Part shown: positions 53,559-63,950 of the stretch, piece after piece | Numbering within the stretch: the stretch's first letter is position 1 | Layout of the letters: every line of letters starts with the position of its first letter | DNA from: Aspidapion aeneum | Lineage: Eukaryota > Arthropoda > Insecta > Coleoptera > Brentidae | DNA: 64,000 bases | Direction of reading: 5' to 3' | NCBI GenBank assembly: GCA_963576565.1 | Contig: OY755039.1 | Span: 139,933,369 to 139,997,368 of the forward strand | Translations under genes and position numbers: made by a program | The notes under the pieces: generated by a model | Databases searched by the model: none | The model's input: only the letters and a program-made list of their open reading frames with translations | Told to the model about the DNA's origin: nothing

Positions 53559-54714
53559 CATTGGCGTAGCTAGGGGGGGGGGCAGGGGGGGCCTGGCCCC
53601 CCCTGATGTCCCTCAGGCCCCCCCTAAGATATTTTAGGCCTCCCCTACCGACTACTAGTAAAAGAACATGACGCTGAAAATACATACTTTTCTATTATTA
53701 TTCGGGAAATATTCAAATAAAATAGGTGCATTAAACTTTAAAATCATTCAGATAATGTTAACATTTCAGGAAAAAGCCCTTGTCTTGCTGAATTAGGCTT
53801 TTTCTCTTTAAATTATCGGTAACTTTTCTGCACTTATGCAATTTCCCGAAAATATTTTTTAAATTTAAACATAAAATATTATAGAAGTGTAAGTTAAATT
53901 TCGCATTTAATAAAGACAGCGACCTTTGCCCCTCTGTTTCCGAAATCGGTTGTAGATGTCGTAAGGTTATAAGAGACCTTTTTAAACTGTTTTTCTAAAA
54001 TAAATATAATAATCTTTTTAGTTTTTTTGAGGGTAGCGTTTAGTGTCTTATAGAAATTTTCCGATTTTGGTGACAATTTCATAACCATTTTCATATTAAG
54101 TTTTCCCACGTCGTTAAATGGAATAAATTCGTCGAGCAATACCGGGAAATTTTTAATATTAATACTTCTGCTCTAAGAGCAGAAATGACCGTTTTAAAGA
54201 ATTGTATTTTTCGGTTAAATCAAACTGTTGGTCATGATTCTATCAAACAACATATAGCAGAAAACACCTATCCAAACCTCTACCAACTTTTTAAAGTTGC
54301 GACTATTCTTCCAATTTCAAGTGCAACTTGCAAGAGGTCTTTCTCTGCCATGAGGAGAGTTTTTAATTGGCTTAGAACAACTATGACTCAAGAGAGACAC
54401 TTAGGTTTGTCATTGTTATTCATAGAAAAAGATGTTGAGGTCGACTTAGACAGTGTGGTAGACGCTTTCAGTCAGCGACGTAGGAAACTTTCTTTGTAGA
54501 ATTGCTGAATTACATACTTCCTGTGTATACATATAAATAAGTTGGTAAATGTATTATTAAATTTGTTATATTAAAATATTAGAACATTTAATGCGCGTAT
54601 TTTTTTTTATTCATTGCACACTTTGCACGACTCTTTAAAACCTATGTTTGCTTTTTGTTCAAGATAGACCGGGGCCACGGCCCCCCCTGAAAAGCAAGGC
54701 TAGCTACGCCAATG
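53559..54714 (+). mobile_element. hAT transposon, internally deleted, TSD AACTTTCG
   Basis: Terminal repeats CATTGGCGTAGCTAG (53559 and, inverted, ending 54714) are flanked by a perfect 8-bp duplication AACTTTCG (53551-53558; 54715-54722). Inside both ends G/C runs follow, as in the other CAGYGGCGTA elements. A hAT transposase C-terminus is encoded at 54073-54499. At 1156 bp this is about a third of a full hAT element, so most of the transposase is deleted. The exact duplication and matching ends suggest a fairly recent insertion. Confidence 0.95.
54073..54499 (+). pseudogene. hAT transposase C-terminus (dimerisation region)
   Basis: The frame is open from about 54073, before the first ATG at 54185, so this is the tail of a longer protein. 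It reads FSHVVKWNKFVEQYREIF, LRAEMTVLKNC, YPNLYQLFKVATILPISSAT, CKRSFSAMRRVFNWLRTTMT and QERHLGLSLLFIEKDVEVD. The 'ILPISSATCKRSFSAMRR..NWLRTTM.QERL..L' string is the C-terminal hAT dimerisation motif as in ZMYM1-like transposases. The DDE-type catalytic core is absent. It lies in the same orientation as, and wholly within, the element at 53559-54714. Confidence 0.9.
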
Positions 54715-54870
54715 AACTTTCGTCTAAAACTTTTTTTTCTAAAATATACCGGGACCAAGTAATAAAAAAAAACATTTTCGTGCACACTAAATCCAAGATG
54801 GTGGCAGAGCCGCCCCCTCCCCCAAGGTGGAAAATTCAAATTTGTTTAGGACACCAATGTGAACAACATA

Positions 54871-55692
54871 TCGCACCCCCGCAAAAAAATAGTCACAACT
54901 CAAAAAACACTGTTTTGAGAAAATCGCTGTTAAAGAATTTAGTTCATTAGAGAGATTCATTTTTCATTTACATGACAAATTACGAGTTAACATGTTATTT
55001 TATATCAACAGGAACCTATTAACTCAATGTAATTGGTGCAGTACGTTTCTCAGGAAAAATGATTTTTGTTGTTTTTAGTTAAAAAAAAGACAAAAATCGG
55101 ATATTGTGACACTTTTTTAGAACAAGGCATCATGACGTTGTAAATCAGGATATCATGCAGGATGGTAAATAATATAAAAAAAGAAAACAAATAAAGAAAA
55201 AAAAGAAAACAAATAAAGAAGAAACTTTGTATTTATTTTTACAACGAGTTAGAAAATGCTGAATAATAACTGGGAATGTGATTATTCTTTAATAAATTCA
55301 AAAGATTTTTTCCTTATTCTCCTTAATTGTAAATACACTGAACAATTCGACAAAAACAGTCACAACACAAAAAAGAACAGTATTTTACTTGTTATATGGG
55401 TCAGATTTAACCAATAGTTCACACGAAAACCTTCACAACTTGAAATGTGACTCTTTTCAGGATGAAACTCGACGTTCACGCTGTTATAAAGTCAAAAGTG
55501 ACACTGTAAAGGAACGCATCCTCAGCTAAACTGGACAAAATAAAAGAGTCACATCGCCATTTCGCGGTGAATCGTCGAAACATAAATGTGACGCTTTTAT
55601 GGAAGAAAGTACAAGTTATTTCGATGATGGCGGCAGGTTTATCTCAATAAGGGCGATTTTTGAGTTGTGACTCTTTTTCAGCGGGTGTGCGA
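54871..55692. mobile_element. TA-flanked MITE (TCGCACCCCCGC ends)
   Basis: Left end TCGCACCCCCGCAAAAAAAT then AGTCACAACTCAAAAA, and right end TTTTTGAGTTGTGACTCTTT then CAGCGGGTGTGCGA, are inverse complements of about 37 bp with a few changes. TA flanks both sides (54869-54870; 55693-55694). The 822-bp element has no coding region and repeats GTCACA/TGTGAC words inside. Confidence 0.8.
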
Positions 55693-55694
55693 TA

Positions 55695-56314
55695 TATCAA
55701 AATCGCGAGTACACTACCTTTTGCAAGCTGGGGGTCTTTTTTTGGCTCCAATGACTGGCCTAATGTGGGTGGCACTCTTTTAAAGTCTAACTTGAAATTC
55801 TTAAATTGGTATACTTACCACCTGTTAAGACGTACTTGATTTAAAAGTCGACTTACCTGAAAAAAAAAACAAAATAAATTAAATAACGCCCTTAATTTTT
55901 TTAACTTGTAAACAAGGGTCACTTGAAACGTGGAAAAAGAAAAAGTGAGGAGGGGATGCGGACGAACGTGTCAAAAAGGAGATGAGAGATGCTCGAGAAA
56001 TACTCGTTTTCACTCTTAAATAAGACAAATGCTTCAACAAATTAATCCCGGCTATGATGAAAACGCGGCGTGGGTGTAGGTTTTCGGGTTTAGAGGACTA
56101 TTCCTAGGTGTCGCGACCATCAACATCTTGTTCAGGTTCAATAATGCTTATATTAGAATTATTGAACAGAATAATACTAGTTTTCTACTAATTTTTATTA
56201 TGGGCCTTTTGGGTCAGTTAAAATAAAAGAAAATTTGACAGCTGTAAAAATAATGGTAACATTCAGGTTAAAAAAAATAGAATTTGGAACACTAAAGAAA
56301 AGCATATCACAAAC
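55695..56314. other. Unassigned sequence
   Basis: No repeat or domain is recognised. Confidence 0.4.
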
Positions 56315-56322
56315 GTTATAAT

Positions 56323-57005
56323 TAGGGTATCCAGTACCGGGACTTGGTCCCGGGACTTTTACTAAAAAAGTGGTCCCGGGACTCAGTAAAGGTCCCGGGA
56401 CCTCAACTTGGTCCCGAAACCGCTAAATTATACCAGACACATGCATAATAAGCGTGACGCAGCGCCGTCTATTGCGGATTTATTGAAAATGCAATATTTG
56501 CTACTGCCTCAACAAGTACAAGACAATGAATACACGACTTGTGTAAACATTGTACAAGAGCAATCATACAAACGTCAACAAGTGCAAAACCAGATCGATT
56601 TTCAAAAATAATAAAACGAGAAATGGTCCTTTTTGAGGATGGCCGTTGTCGAGGACAATATTTGCAGCTATGCTACGAGCATTTACTGACTACCACCTAC
56701 CAGCATCCAATCGGAGAGAGCTTTCTCAGTGGCCGGCGGTGTTTGTAAGAAGATTCGTTTAAGATTAAATAAATAAAATGCACTCGTGGCACTTAAATCT
56801 CACTTTGGAGAAAAGTAATGTTTCCCTATACTTACTTTTTATTTGCTACATTTGTCAATTTGTTTTTATGTTAACCATTTACCAATATTAATAAACCTGT
56901 GTTCTGTTCTGTGTTAAATTAATTTAATTACTTTTAATTTAGTTTCGGGACCAGTCCCGGGACCTGACATTTGGTCCCGAAAACATCTTTGGTCCCGGGA
57001 CTCTA
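56323..57005 (+). mobile_element. hAT-like element with GTCCCGGGAC subterminal palindromes
   Basis: GTTATAAT flanks both sides exactly (56315-56322; 57006-57013). The ends TAGGGT... and, inverted, TAGAGT... are short, Ac-like. The palindrome GTCCCGGGAC occurs at 56347, 56373 and 56392 on the left and 56954 and 56992 on the right, with degenerate GGTCCCGAAA copies between. Repeated subterminal motifs of this kind serve as transposase-binding sites in hAT elements. The interior encodes a short hAT transposase tail (56700-56817). It is 683 bp, so mostly deleted. Confidence 0.85.
56700..56817 (+). pseudogene. hAT transposase tail, decayed
   Basis: In the frame starting near 56716 the sequence reads ERAFSVAGGVCKKIRLRLNK, then a TAA, then NALVALKSHFGEK and a stop. 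'ERAFSVAG..C...R.RL' followed by 'ALVALKSHF' is the hAT C-terminal dimerisation motif. A frameshift separates it from LPASNRR just upstream. The reading frames at 56408-56748 are broken parts of the same gene. It is unlike the hAT tail at 54185, so two hAT families are present. Confidence 0.8.
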
Positions 57006-57014
57006 GTTATAATT

Positions 57015-57364
57015 TAGTAGTTTCACACTCCTTTAACTTTTTGTTTATTTATATTTGTTTATTTATTTTTATTAGATTTATGGCTTTTTACAAACCAATC
57101 TCCCGAATTTTAGTAAAAAAATTGACTATACATTTAAAAAAAACAATACAAAACTAACCTTAGAAAATAACGGTAACATTAAAGAACGGCCACCGTAAGT
57201 ACCGGGCGCCGTTACCGTACCTAACACAAAAGGAGCAAGAAGCTGCTAATGCGCAGACTCAGTAATAACTGTAACAAAGTGTAAAAGACCCAAAATGTCC
57301 TTATTAACCTTCGTAACAATAAAGGTAGACATCATTTACAAAATCAGACGGGTCAGTCAAAAAA
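57015..57364. other. Unassigned sequence
   Basis: No repeat is recognised. Confidence 0.4.
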
Positions 57365-57720
57365 TTAAAGATTCTTTTTAAAATATAAATCGCAGTAGCT
57401 CTAAAAAAGTGAATAAGAAGATAAATGAGAATATCTAGAACAAATCATATAAGAAATGAGACCATAAAAGAAAGAATAGGAATTGAGGGAAGCATAACGG
57501 GTGACATATCACTAAAAGACAACTGATATGGTACGGCCATATACAACGGATGAACGATGAAAGATTACCAAAGCAGGTCTTAGAATAGGGCGTAGAAAAA
57601 GAGGGCGTCCCAAACTGGAATGGCAACAGTCAATCCAAAGATCAATGAGTCAAAAAAAACTTGAGAGAAGATGATTGGCAAGAACGAAGGAGATGGAGAA
57701 TAAGCGACGGTAGCAGTTTA
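57365..57720 (+). pseudogene. RTE-type LINE fragment 3 (deleted)
   Basis: TATAAATCGCAGTAGCTCTA (palm region, as at 58918) is joined directly to AATGAGAATATCTAGAACA (tail region, as at 59410), so about 470 bp including the FADD motif are deleted. The tail continues to RSMSQKKLERR, matching 59640, and fades near 57720. Several frameshifts are present. Confidence 0.8.
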
Positions 57721-57932
57721 ATCGACTATGACCCACATCGACAAAACGTTTGTCAACGTTTACCCTACTTCAGATAATTTACCCAACTGTTCGCGGCCTT
57801 TTCATTTAAGCCAAATATTTGAGGGATTCTTTTAGTTATGATATAAACAAAGCGTTTTTCAGGTCCAAAATGTATACTATATTTTAGTTAAAAACGCGGT
57901 TTCTGGCCGTTGTGAACTTGACTAAGCATACG

Positions 57933-58253
57933 CAGCGGCGTAGCGTGCCCCAAAGGGCGGGGGGGGCGACAGCTAAAAAGGGTGCCTCTGAAAACTGATG
58001 ACAAATCTTCCGGCAAACAAAAAACCAAAAGGTCAAAAAGGCGCCTCTCACAAATATCTTGCGACCAAAAAAAAAAGAACCGCGCCGTAGAAATTTGAAC
58101 CGCGCAGTCTCCAAAAAAAAAAAAAAAAAGTCATCATGTATGAGGAGGCGGCCGATACGACACCAGGGCGCCTCTCCCACCTATGGGGCGCCACTACCCT
58201 CGGGGCGGGGGGGGGCGACGATCCCCCCGCGCCCCCCCCACGCTACGCCGCTG
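57933..58253. mobile_element. hAT-like MITE, TSD AGCATACG
   Basis: Ends CAGCGGCGTAGCGTG (57933 and, inverted, ending 58253) are perfect inverse complements over 15 bp, and G/C runs follow. AGCATACG duplicates exactly at 57925-57932 and 58254-58261. The 321-bp interior contains CTCACAAATATCTTGCGACC, also found in the 24720-24945 piece. No transposase is encoded. Confidence 0.95.
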
Positions 58254-58552
58254 AGCATACGACAAGTTGATTCGAACAATTATCGATCTGCCTAGAGGGC
58301 GCCATTGTCCAGTGCCTATAGAAACAAACATAAAATAAGTTAATTTCTTTATTTTCTTGGGCAGATCAGTAAATTAGTTGGTTACGACGTTTACCCGACC
58401 AAAAAATCGTCCACCAAATTGATTCAAAACAGGGTCAAGCTTGACTCAAAGTCAAAGTTTAGACGCATCATTGGCGTTGCTTAAAATTGTTAACATTTTC
58501 GAAGATTTCAATAGATTTTCCAAAATGCTTGGATTGGTTTCTTGGTGGCAGT

Positions 58553-59757
58553 TCAAGAATAGGGAGAATGATTTTCACGAACAAGAAGAAGAAGAGCAAA
58601 CTGGGTTTTGTGCAGGCAGATCTTGTAGTGATAATGTTTTTTGTCTTAAACAATTAATTGAGAACAGAAGCGGCAGAAATATAGAGACTCATGTTACCTT
58701 TGTGGACCTACAAAAAGCATATGATACCGTTCCAGTAGAAAAATTATGGACAGTGTTGGAGCAGACTAATATCAATCATACATACATAAAAGCGATAAAA
58801 GAACTATACAAAAGGTCAAAATCTAAAATTAAAATTGGAAATCGACTTTCAAAAGAATTCCTGGTAACAAAAGGCTTAAGACAGGGATGTTGTATCTCTC
58901 CAACTCTTTTTAAATTATATATCGCAGTAGCTCTAAAAAAGTGGAAACGTAAAGTGCACGGCATGGGAATACACATATACACACTACAGTTTGCTGACGA
59001 CCAAGTAATTGTAGCTAATGATGAAGACATGGAGTATGTGATAAGAAAGTTATTGGAAGAATACCAAAAGTGGGGATTAACAGTAAACGTGGACAAGACA
59101 CAGTACTTATGTATTGGAAACGAATCCAGTGAGTTAGAAAGACAATGGACAAGTAATATGTTTATGTAATGTGGATGTATACTTGGGTGTCACATTTGAT
59201 AAGACAGGAACATACTGTAAAGAACTGGAAAAAAGAATAGTAAAAGCTAAGAAGGTTATTGGATGTCTTAACAGTATTTATGCAGTAGAGAGATACATAC
59301 ATACAACAATGGTGAAAATCACGCTGTTGAATTTAATAGAACTTGTCGCGTAACAGAAAAATACAAAACAAAAATGGAAAGTGTCGAAATGGATGCAATA
59401 AGAAGATGAATGAGAATATCTAGAACAGATCACATAAGAAATGAGATCATAAAAGAAAGAATGGGAATCGAGGAAAGCATAACGGATATCACTAAAAGGC
59501 AACTGATATGGTACGGCCATGTACAATGGATGCACGACGAAAGATTACCAAAGCAGGTCCTAGAATGGCAAGCAATAGGGCGCAGAAAAAGAGGGCGCCC
59601 TAAACTAGAATCGCAACAGTCAATCCAAAGATCAATGAGTAAAAAAAATCTGAGAGATGATTGTCAGGATCGAAGGAGGTGGAGAATAGGCGTCGGACAA
59701 CGTAGAAAAACGTTTAAAACCGACATAAATAGTATAGTTCAAGAATAGGGATCCTAA
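58553..59757 (+). pseudogene. RTE-type LINE, RT and tail, fragment 4 (best copy)
   Basis: This is the best-preserved copy of the RTE-type LINE. Frame 58553-59169 gives TGFCAGRSCSDNVFCLKQLI, the VTFVDLQKAYDTVPVEKLW block, KGLRQGCCISPTLFKLYI and the catalytic LQFADDQVIVA. At 59165-59175 the frame breaks; LGVTFDKTGTYCKELEKRIV follows in a second frame (59171-59353). The tail MRISRTDHIRNE, RQLIWYGHVQWMHDERLPKQ, RKRGRPKLES and RRWRIGVGQRRKTF follows at 59410-59748 in another. RT catalytic residues are intact, but the endonuclease and fingers are missing (5'-truncated) and two frame breaks disable it. It resembles LINE proteins I associate with beetles. Confidence 0.9.
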
Positions 59758-61089
59758 GGGTCCGTACTCAAGGGACGTTTTAAAAATTTCCTACCCAGCG
59801 GGCCTTATGTTGTTTTCGGCCCGTATACATAACCAACAAGCTTCCGTTTGGCCGTAAATTATTTAATTTAATTAAACGGTGGTGGTGGATGAGGCCCGAA
59901 GTTTTAGGAGAAACCGACCCTTAAGGGTACGTAAATATTAAAACTAATTTCATTTTAGGGTTTTTACAGCATATTTCCCTCGGATTATTGGAATATATGG
60001 CTATCAAAAGGAACAGGCCACCAACCTTTACTTTGGTGACGTCACAGCAACCTGTAACACTCGTTTCCAGCGGCGCACGGTGGTCAGCTTGTCGGTTCGG
60101 AACGATCAAAATTATTTTATGGTTTTAGTTTTGACAAATTGATGCTGAAAGTTAGGAAATTTCAACTAGCGTTTAAAAAATGTGATTTTAATATAGGTAC
60201 TGTGTATTCTGGAGATGGTACAGTCGCCTCCAAAAAAAATGTAACATATCGATTTTTTCCTGTTAAGCAAACAACTTGAAAAATTGATACTTTGAGAGTG
60301 TGTACGTAACCAGCTTATAGCTCTTTTTTATTTAACATAGTTTTTTTATAAAAATGTAACTAAATTTATTAATCTTGCTATACTATATATCAATTTTTTA
60401 CCGTGCACTGATATTCTCTATCGTAGTCTTTATATTCACTATTTTCACATACATAGTTTAAAACGGATTGATTTTTATCGTGTGAAACCGGTGGTTTGTG
60501 CCAGATTTTAAATAAATTACGTCGGCCAATCCCATGCGACAACGCTGAAACAATAAATCATAGCTAATACAGCGGCAAGAAGCGGCAGTTGAATGTTGCA
60601 CCTATACAACCCTTGATACATGATTGAAATAATAAAGTCACAAACGCAATTGATCCGTGCCGATCCAGACTTTGTCAGTCCAATATATATAATACATATT
60701 TGAAAAATTATAACAAATCAATACACAACTTTTATCTAATTTTTTTAACAAGCAAATTGAAACTTTGCAAATGGTTTAATAGTAAAAATTAAAGATACTA
60801 ACCCATATTTTAAACATGCCTGAAGAAATCACTATATAATTTCTGGTTTACCAACTTGGAGCACTTTTGAAAATCGCCTTTCCGCGCGGAATATGTACGA
60901 TTCATTATGCAGGCTATCAAACGGCCTATGACTTGTCGTCGTAACAAGTGACAACGAGTTAGTTGATCGATTTTCTGCATTAGGGTCTACTAATAAGGTA
61001 ATTGCGCCCTTATTTAAGACTTAGTAGTTATGATAGAAAATAGTTCGGTATTGAGGTTTCGATCGTCTAAATTAGACAAGCTGACCTCC
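59758..61089. other. Unassigned sequence
   Basis: No repeat in this window matches. TGACGTCA occurs at 60037-60044 inside GGTGACGTCAC, also seen at 13852. TACAGTCGCCTCCAAAAAAA at 60228 looks like a Tc1-type terminus without a partner. It may include unique DNA. Confidence 0.4.
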
Positions 61090-61350
61090 GTGCGGCGATA
61101 CTTTCCATTTTTGTTTTATGTTTTTCTATTACGCGACAAGTCTCTCTCTCCATACAACAGCTTTACACCATTGTTTCATATATGTTGAATTTTACATTAT
61201 TTTTTGTCTCTGTACTCCATAAAATACTGTTAAGACATCCAATAACCTTTTTTGCTTTTACTATCCTTTTTTTAGTTCTTTAAAGTCTGTTCCTGCCTTA
61301 TCAAGTGTGACACCCAAGTATACATTCTCGTTGCATGGAGATATTGTTTT
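61090..61350 (-). pseudogene. RTE-type LINE fragment 5
   Basis: The minus strand matches the segment between the RT palm and tail: YLGVTLDKAG-type start (CTTGGGTGTCACACTTGATA), KELKK, KKVIGCLNSILWST and LLYGEREL-type remnants. No catalytic motif is included. It matches 62160-62330 in the next fragment. Confidence 0.75.
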
Positions 61351-61784
61351 TCATTAATAGGGAAAAAAAATAGTTCCGTAATAGTTAAATTTAAATACAA
61401 TAATCTTAATTTTTTTTAAACATTGCTCATCACAGCAGAACAAAGATAGGGGTCCGAAATGGATTAATTGAAGATAATGCTCTTAATAAATGGACATTTA
61501 ATTTTATTTAAATTATTTGTAAACGATTAAAAACAAGGTTGAACGACTCCGAATTTTAGCGTGGGCACTTATTCGCTTGCTTGTCGACTTTCTTGGTATT
61601 TTCTTGACCAATATGGCAAAAAATCTGCAAACCAAACCTGCACAGGCGTTAAGTTATTTGCAATTCGGTACCCAACCTTAATTTATCGTTTTATGGCCAC
61701 TTGAAACGCAAATATTTCGAAAAGAAAACTACATAAAATTAAAATTAAAAAAATAATCACAACAAAAACATTTTTATTATTATC
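61351..61784. other. Unassigned; part duplicated at 62330-62470
   Basis: TTATTTGCAATTCGGTACCC, CTTAATTTATCGTTTTATGG and CACTTGAAACGCAAATATTT (61655-61720) recur at 62346-62420, so the stretch next to each LINE fragment is a shared repeat. Confidence 0.6.
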
Positions 61785-62335
61785 TGGGTTTAGAACGTTT
61801 TTCTACGTTGTCCGACGCCTATTCTCCACCTCCTTCGATCCTGACAATCATCTTCTGTCAGATTTTTTTGACTCATTGATCTTTGGATTGACTGTTGCCA
61901 TTCTAGTTTCGGAGGCCCTCTTTTTCTGCGCCCTATTGGTTGCCATTCTAGGACTTGCTTTGGTAATCTTTCGTCGATCATCCGTTGTACATGGCCGTAC
62001 CATATCAGTCACCTTTTAGTGATGTCATCCGTTATGCTTCCCTCGATTCCCATTCTTTCTTTTATGATCTCATTTCTTATGTGATCTGTTCTAGATATTC
62101 TCATTGATCGTCTTATTGCATCCATTTCGACACTTTCCATTTTTGTTTTTTATTTTTCTGTTACGCGACAAGTCTCTATTCCATACAACAGCGTGCTTTT
62201 CACCATTGTTTCATTATGTTAAATTTTACATTCTTTTTTATCTCTCTCCATAAAATACTGTTAAGACATCCGATAACCTTTTTTGTTTTTACTATTCTTT
62301 TTTTCAATTCTTGACAGTCTGTTCCTGACTTTCTT
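61785..62335 (-). pseudogene. RTE-type LINE fragment 6 (tail)
   Basis: The minus strand from 62335 reads a decayed connection segment, then ESVEMDAIRRSMRISRTDHI, RNEIIKERMGIEGSITDDIT and, at 61981-61790, MIDERLPKQVLEWQPIGRRK, PKLEWQQSIQRSMSQKN and RRWRIGVGQRRKTF. This is the same tail as at 59410-59748 with independent frameshifts. Confidence 0.85.
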
Positions 62336-62449
62336 GGTATCTAAATTATTTGCAATTCGGTACCCCACCTTAATTTATCGTTTTATGGCTACTTGAAATG
62401 CAAATATTTCGAAAAGACTACAAAAAAATAAAAATTAAAAGAAATAATC

Positions 62450-62600
62450 ACAACAAAAACATTTCATGTAAAAAAAGGCTAAGTACGCGAAAATAATATC
62501 CCTTAAAAAGAATTGAGATAAAAGGTTCTTACTAGTTTGGAAATCTTTTGTTACACTTTGCTATTACAGCCAAACTTATTTATGTCCAATTTAGCACTTC
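62450..62600 (+). repeat. Repeat family R1, copy C (partial)
   Basis: ACAAAAACATTTCATGTAAA, GCTAAGTACGCGAAAAT, AAAAGAATTGAGATAAAAGG and TTCTTACTAGTTTGGAAATC match 21830-21975 and 1985-2130, with about 50 bp missing in the middle. TGCTATTACAGCC matches the loop of copy B. Confidence 0.8.
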
Positions 62601-62604
62601 AAAA

Positions 62605-62795
62605 AAACATTGAAGGCTACATCATGTGACAAACTGAGCCGACAAACTGGCGTCTGAAAACCGCCATGTTGATTCTTGTTTAAAAAAATATAGCCTATAG
62701 CACCTACGGGATCAGTACCAATTCAACGACACCTTTTTGGTCAAAATCGGTTCAGCCGTTTAACCTCTAGCGTGACACAAACATATTGTTTGGCA
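62605..62795 (-). mobile_element. SINE body, second copy
   Basis: Inverse of 6628-6775: GTGTCACGCTAGAGGTTAAA, CGGCTGAACCGATTTTGACC and ACATGGCGGTTTTCAGACGC. It has an extra TTTGTCGGCTCAG near its end. The tRNA-like head is missing. Confidence 0.8.
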
Positions 62796-62839
62796 GTGGT
62801 AATCTGATGAAGAATAGAGACAAAAAATAGAGATGGAAA

Positions 62840-63253
62840 ATGCAAAAATATTATACGGGGACACCTTCTATGTTTAATAATTTTATATATGTTTTATATA
62901 GGGAAAATTTTTACTTTAAAGTATTTAGTCGTGTGCACCCGGTAAGTGAAGCCAAGACGGCATTTTTATTGCATTTTGTATTGTTTGGGATCACGTACTT
63001 ATTGAATTTTAATGAGCCTCGCTTAAAAACTACCTTTCAGAGGCGTAGATGTAACAGCATTAAATTAAAATACATTGAGCCTATTAGACGGCATTCTTTA
63101 ACCACTTGCTACAAAATGATTGTTTACATCACAATTTTAAATTTAATTTTTAGAAGCTACGAAAGCCGAATTTCCTTTACTGAGTGTCGGATTCACGAAA
63201 ACCTCAACCGACTCTTGCTGCTCTGCAGTAGAAAAAAATGTATACGCTATTAA
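62840..63253 (+). other. 137-codon open frame, no recognised domain
   Basis: An ATG-started frame runs from 62840 to 63253 in AT-rich DNA. The product is basic, with hydrophobic stretches (FLLHFVLFGITYLLNF; MIVYITILNLIF) and six cysteines in the C-terminal two thirds. I recognise no family. It may be a chance frame. Confidence 0.2.
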
Positions 63254-63590
63254 AGTTACTTACCTTATCTTTGGAGATAATTGAAAATAATATATTTTTT
63301 TCACCTGACCTGACCTATAGTACAAAAAAAATCGGGTCATTTTAGGGCCAAAATTTTTTAAGAAGAATTCATAGAATAAAGTTTAAAACAAATATATGAA
63401 CCGTAAGTATAATTATATACAGGAATTTTTCTTTTTACTGTTTGTAATTCATAAGAAAATAGTTATTTTAAGACTAATTTTATTTTTATGTATCAAACCC
63501 TGTTATGGCCGCATAATATCTAAGCTATCTGCAATTATATATTTATAACATATATTAAAATCTCCGCCACTGGAAAAAGAGAGGAAACGT
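63254..63590. other. Unassigned AT-rich sequence
   Basis: Nothing is recognised. Confidence 0.4.
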
Positions 63591-63634
63591 GTTTTCCAGA
63601 TGTCTCTCTTCCCCATCAGATTATCCCTGCCATA

Positions 63635-63950
63635 CTGTACATATTTACTTACATACATACAACAATCGAAAAACATTACTCTTCCTTTCGCCGTGCTGCA
63701 CAGCGGCGTAGTGTGCCTCAAGGGGCGGGGGGGGGCGAGAGCTAAAAAGGGCGCCCATCCAAAAAAAAAAGTGAGTTTCCTTTGGCGGACCTGCGACTTA
63801 ATAAAAGCTGAGGCGCTCCGGGCACCGATGGGGCGCCAGTACCCACGGGGCGGGGGGGGGGGGGCGACGAACCTTCCGCGCCCCCCCACGTTACGCCACT
63901 GGTGCTGCAGTTGGATAAAAATTTTGAAAAATGTTGTTGTAAATAAGAGA
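63635..63950 (-). mobile_element. SINE body, third copy, split by a MITE
   Basis: On the minus strand CTGCAGCACGGCGAAAGGAA, GTAATGTTTTTCGATTGTTG and GTAAGTAAATATGT (63700-63640) match 6565-6630. The upstream part TTTTTATCCAACTGCAGCAC continues at 63909-63930 after the MITE at 63701-63901. The rest of the SINE is absent. Confidence 0.75.
63701..63901. mobile_element. hAT-like MITE, TSD GTGCTGCA, inside a SINE
   Basis: Ends CAGCGGCGTAGTGTG (63701) and, inverted, CAGTGGCGTAACGTG (ending 63901) match at 12 of 15. GTGCTGCA is duplicated exactly (63693-63700; 63902-63909), and the single copy is seen in the intact SINE at 6564-6571 as TGCAGCAC. Long G and C runs flank a 201-bp body. Frames on both strands (63503-63970 minus, 63600-63959 plus) cross the element and are not genes. 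Confidence 0.95.

Noticed and set aside
58059..58295. Frames across the MITE at 57933-58253 (both strands)
   Set aside because: They cross MITE boundaries and homopolymer runs.
60228..60360. Tc1-type element starting TACAGTCGCCTCCAAAA
   Set aside because: No inverse end found in the window.
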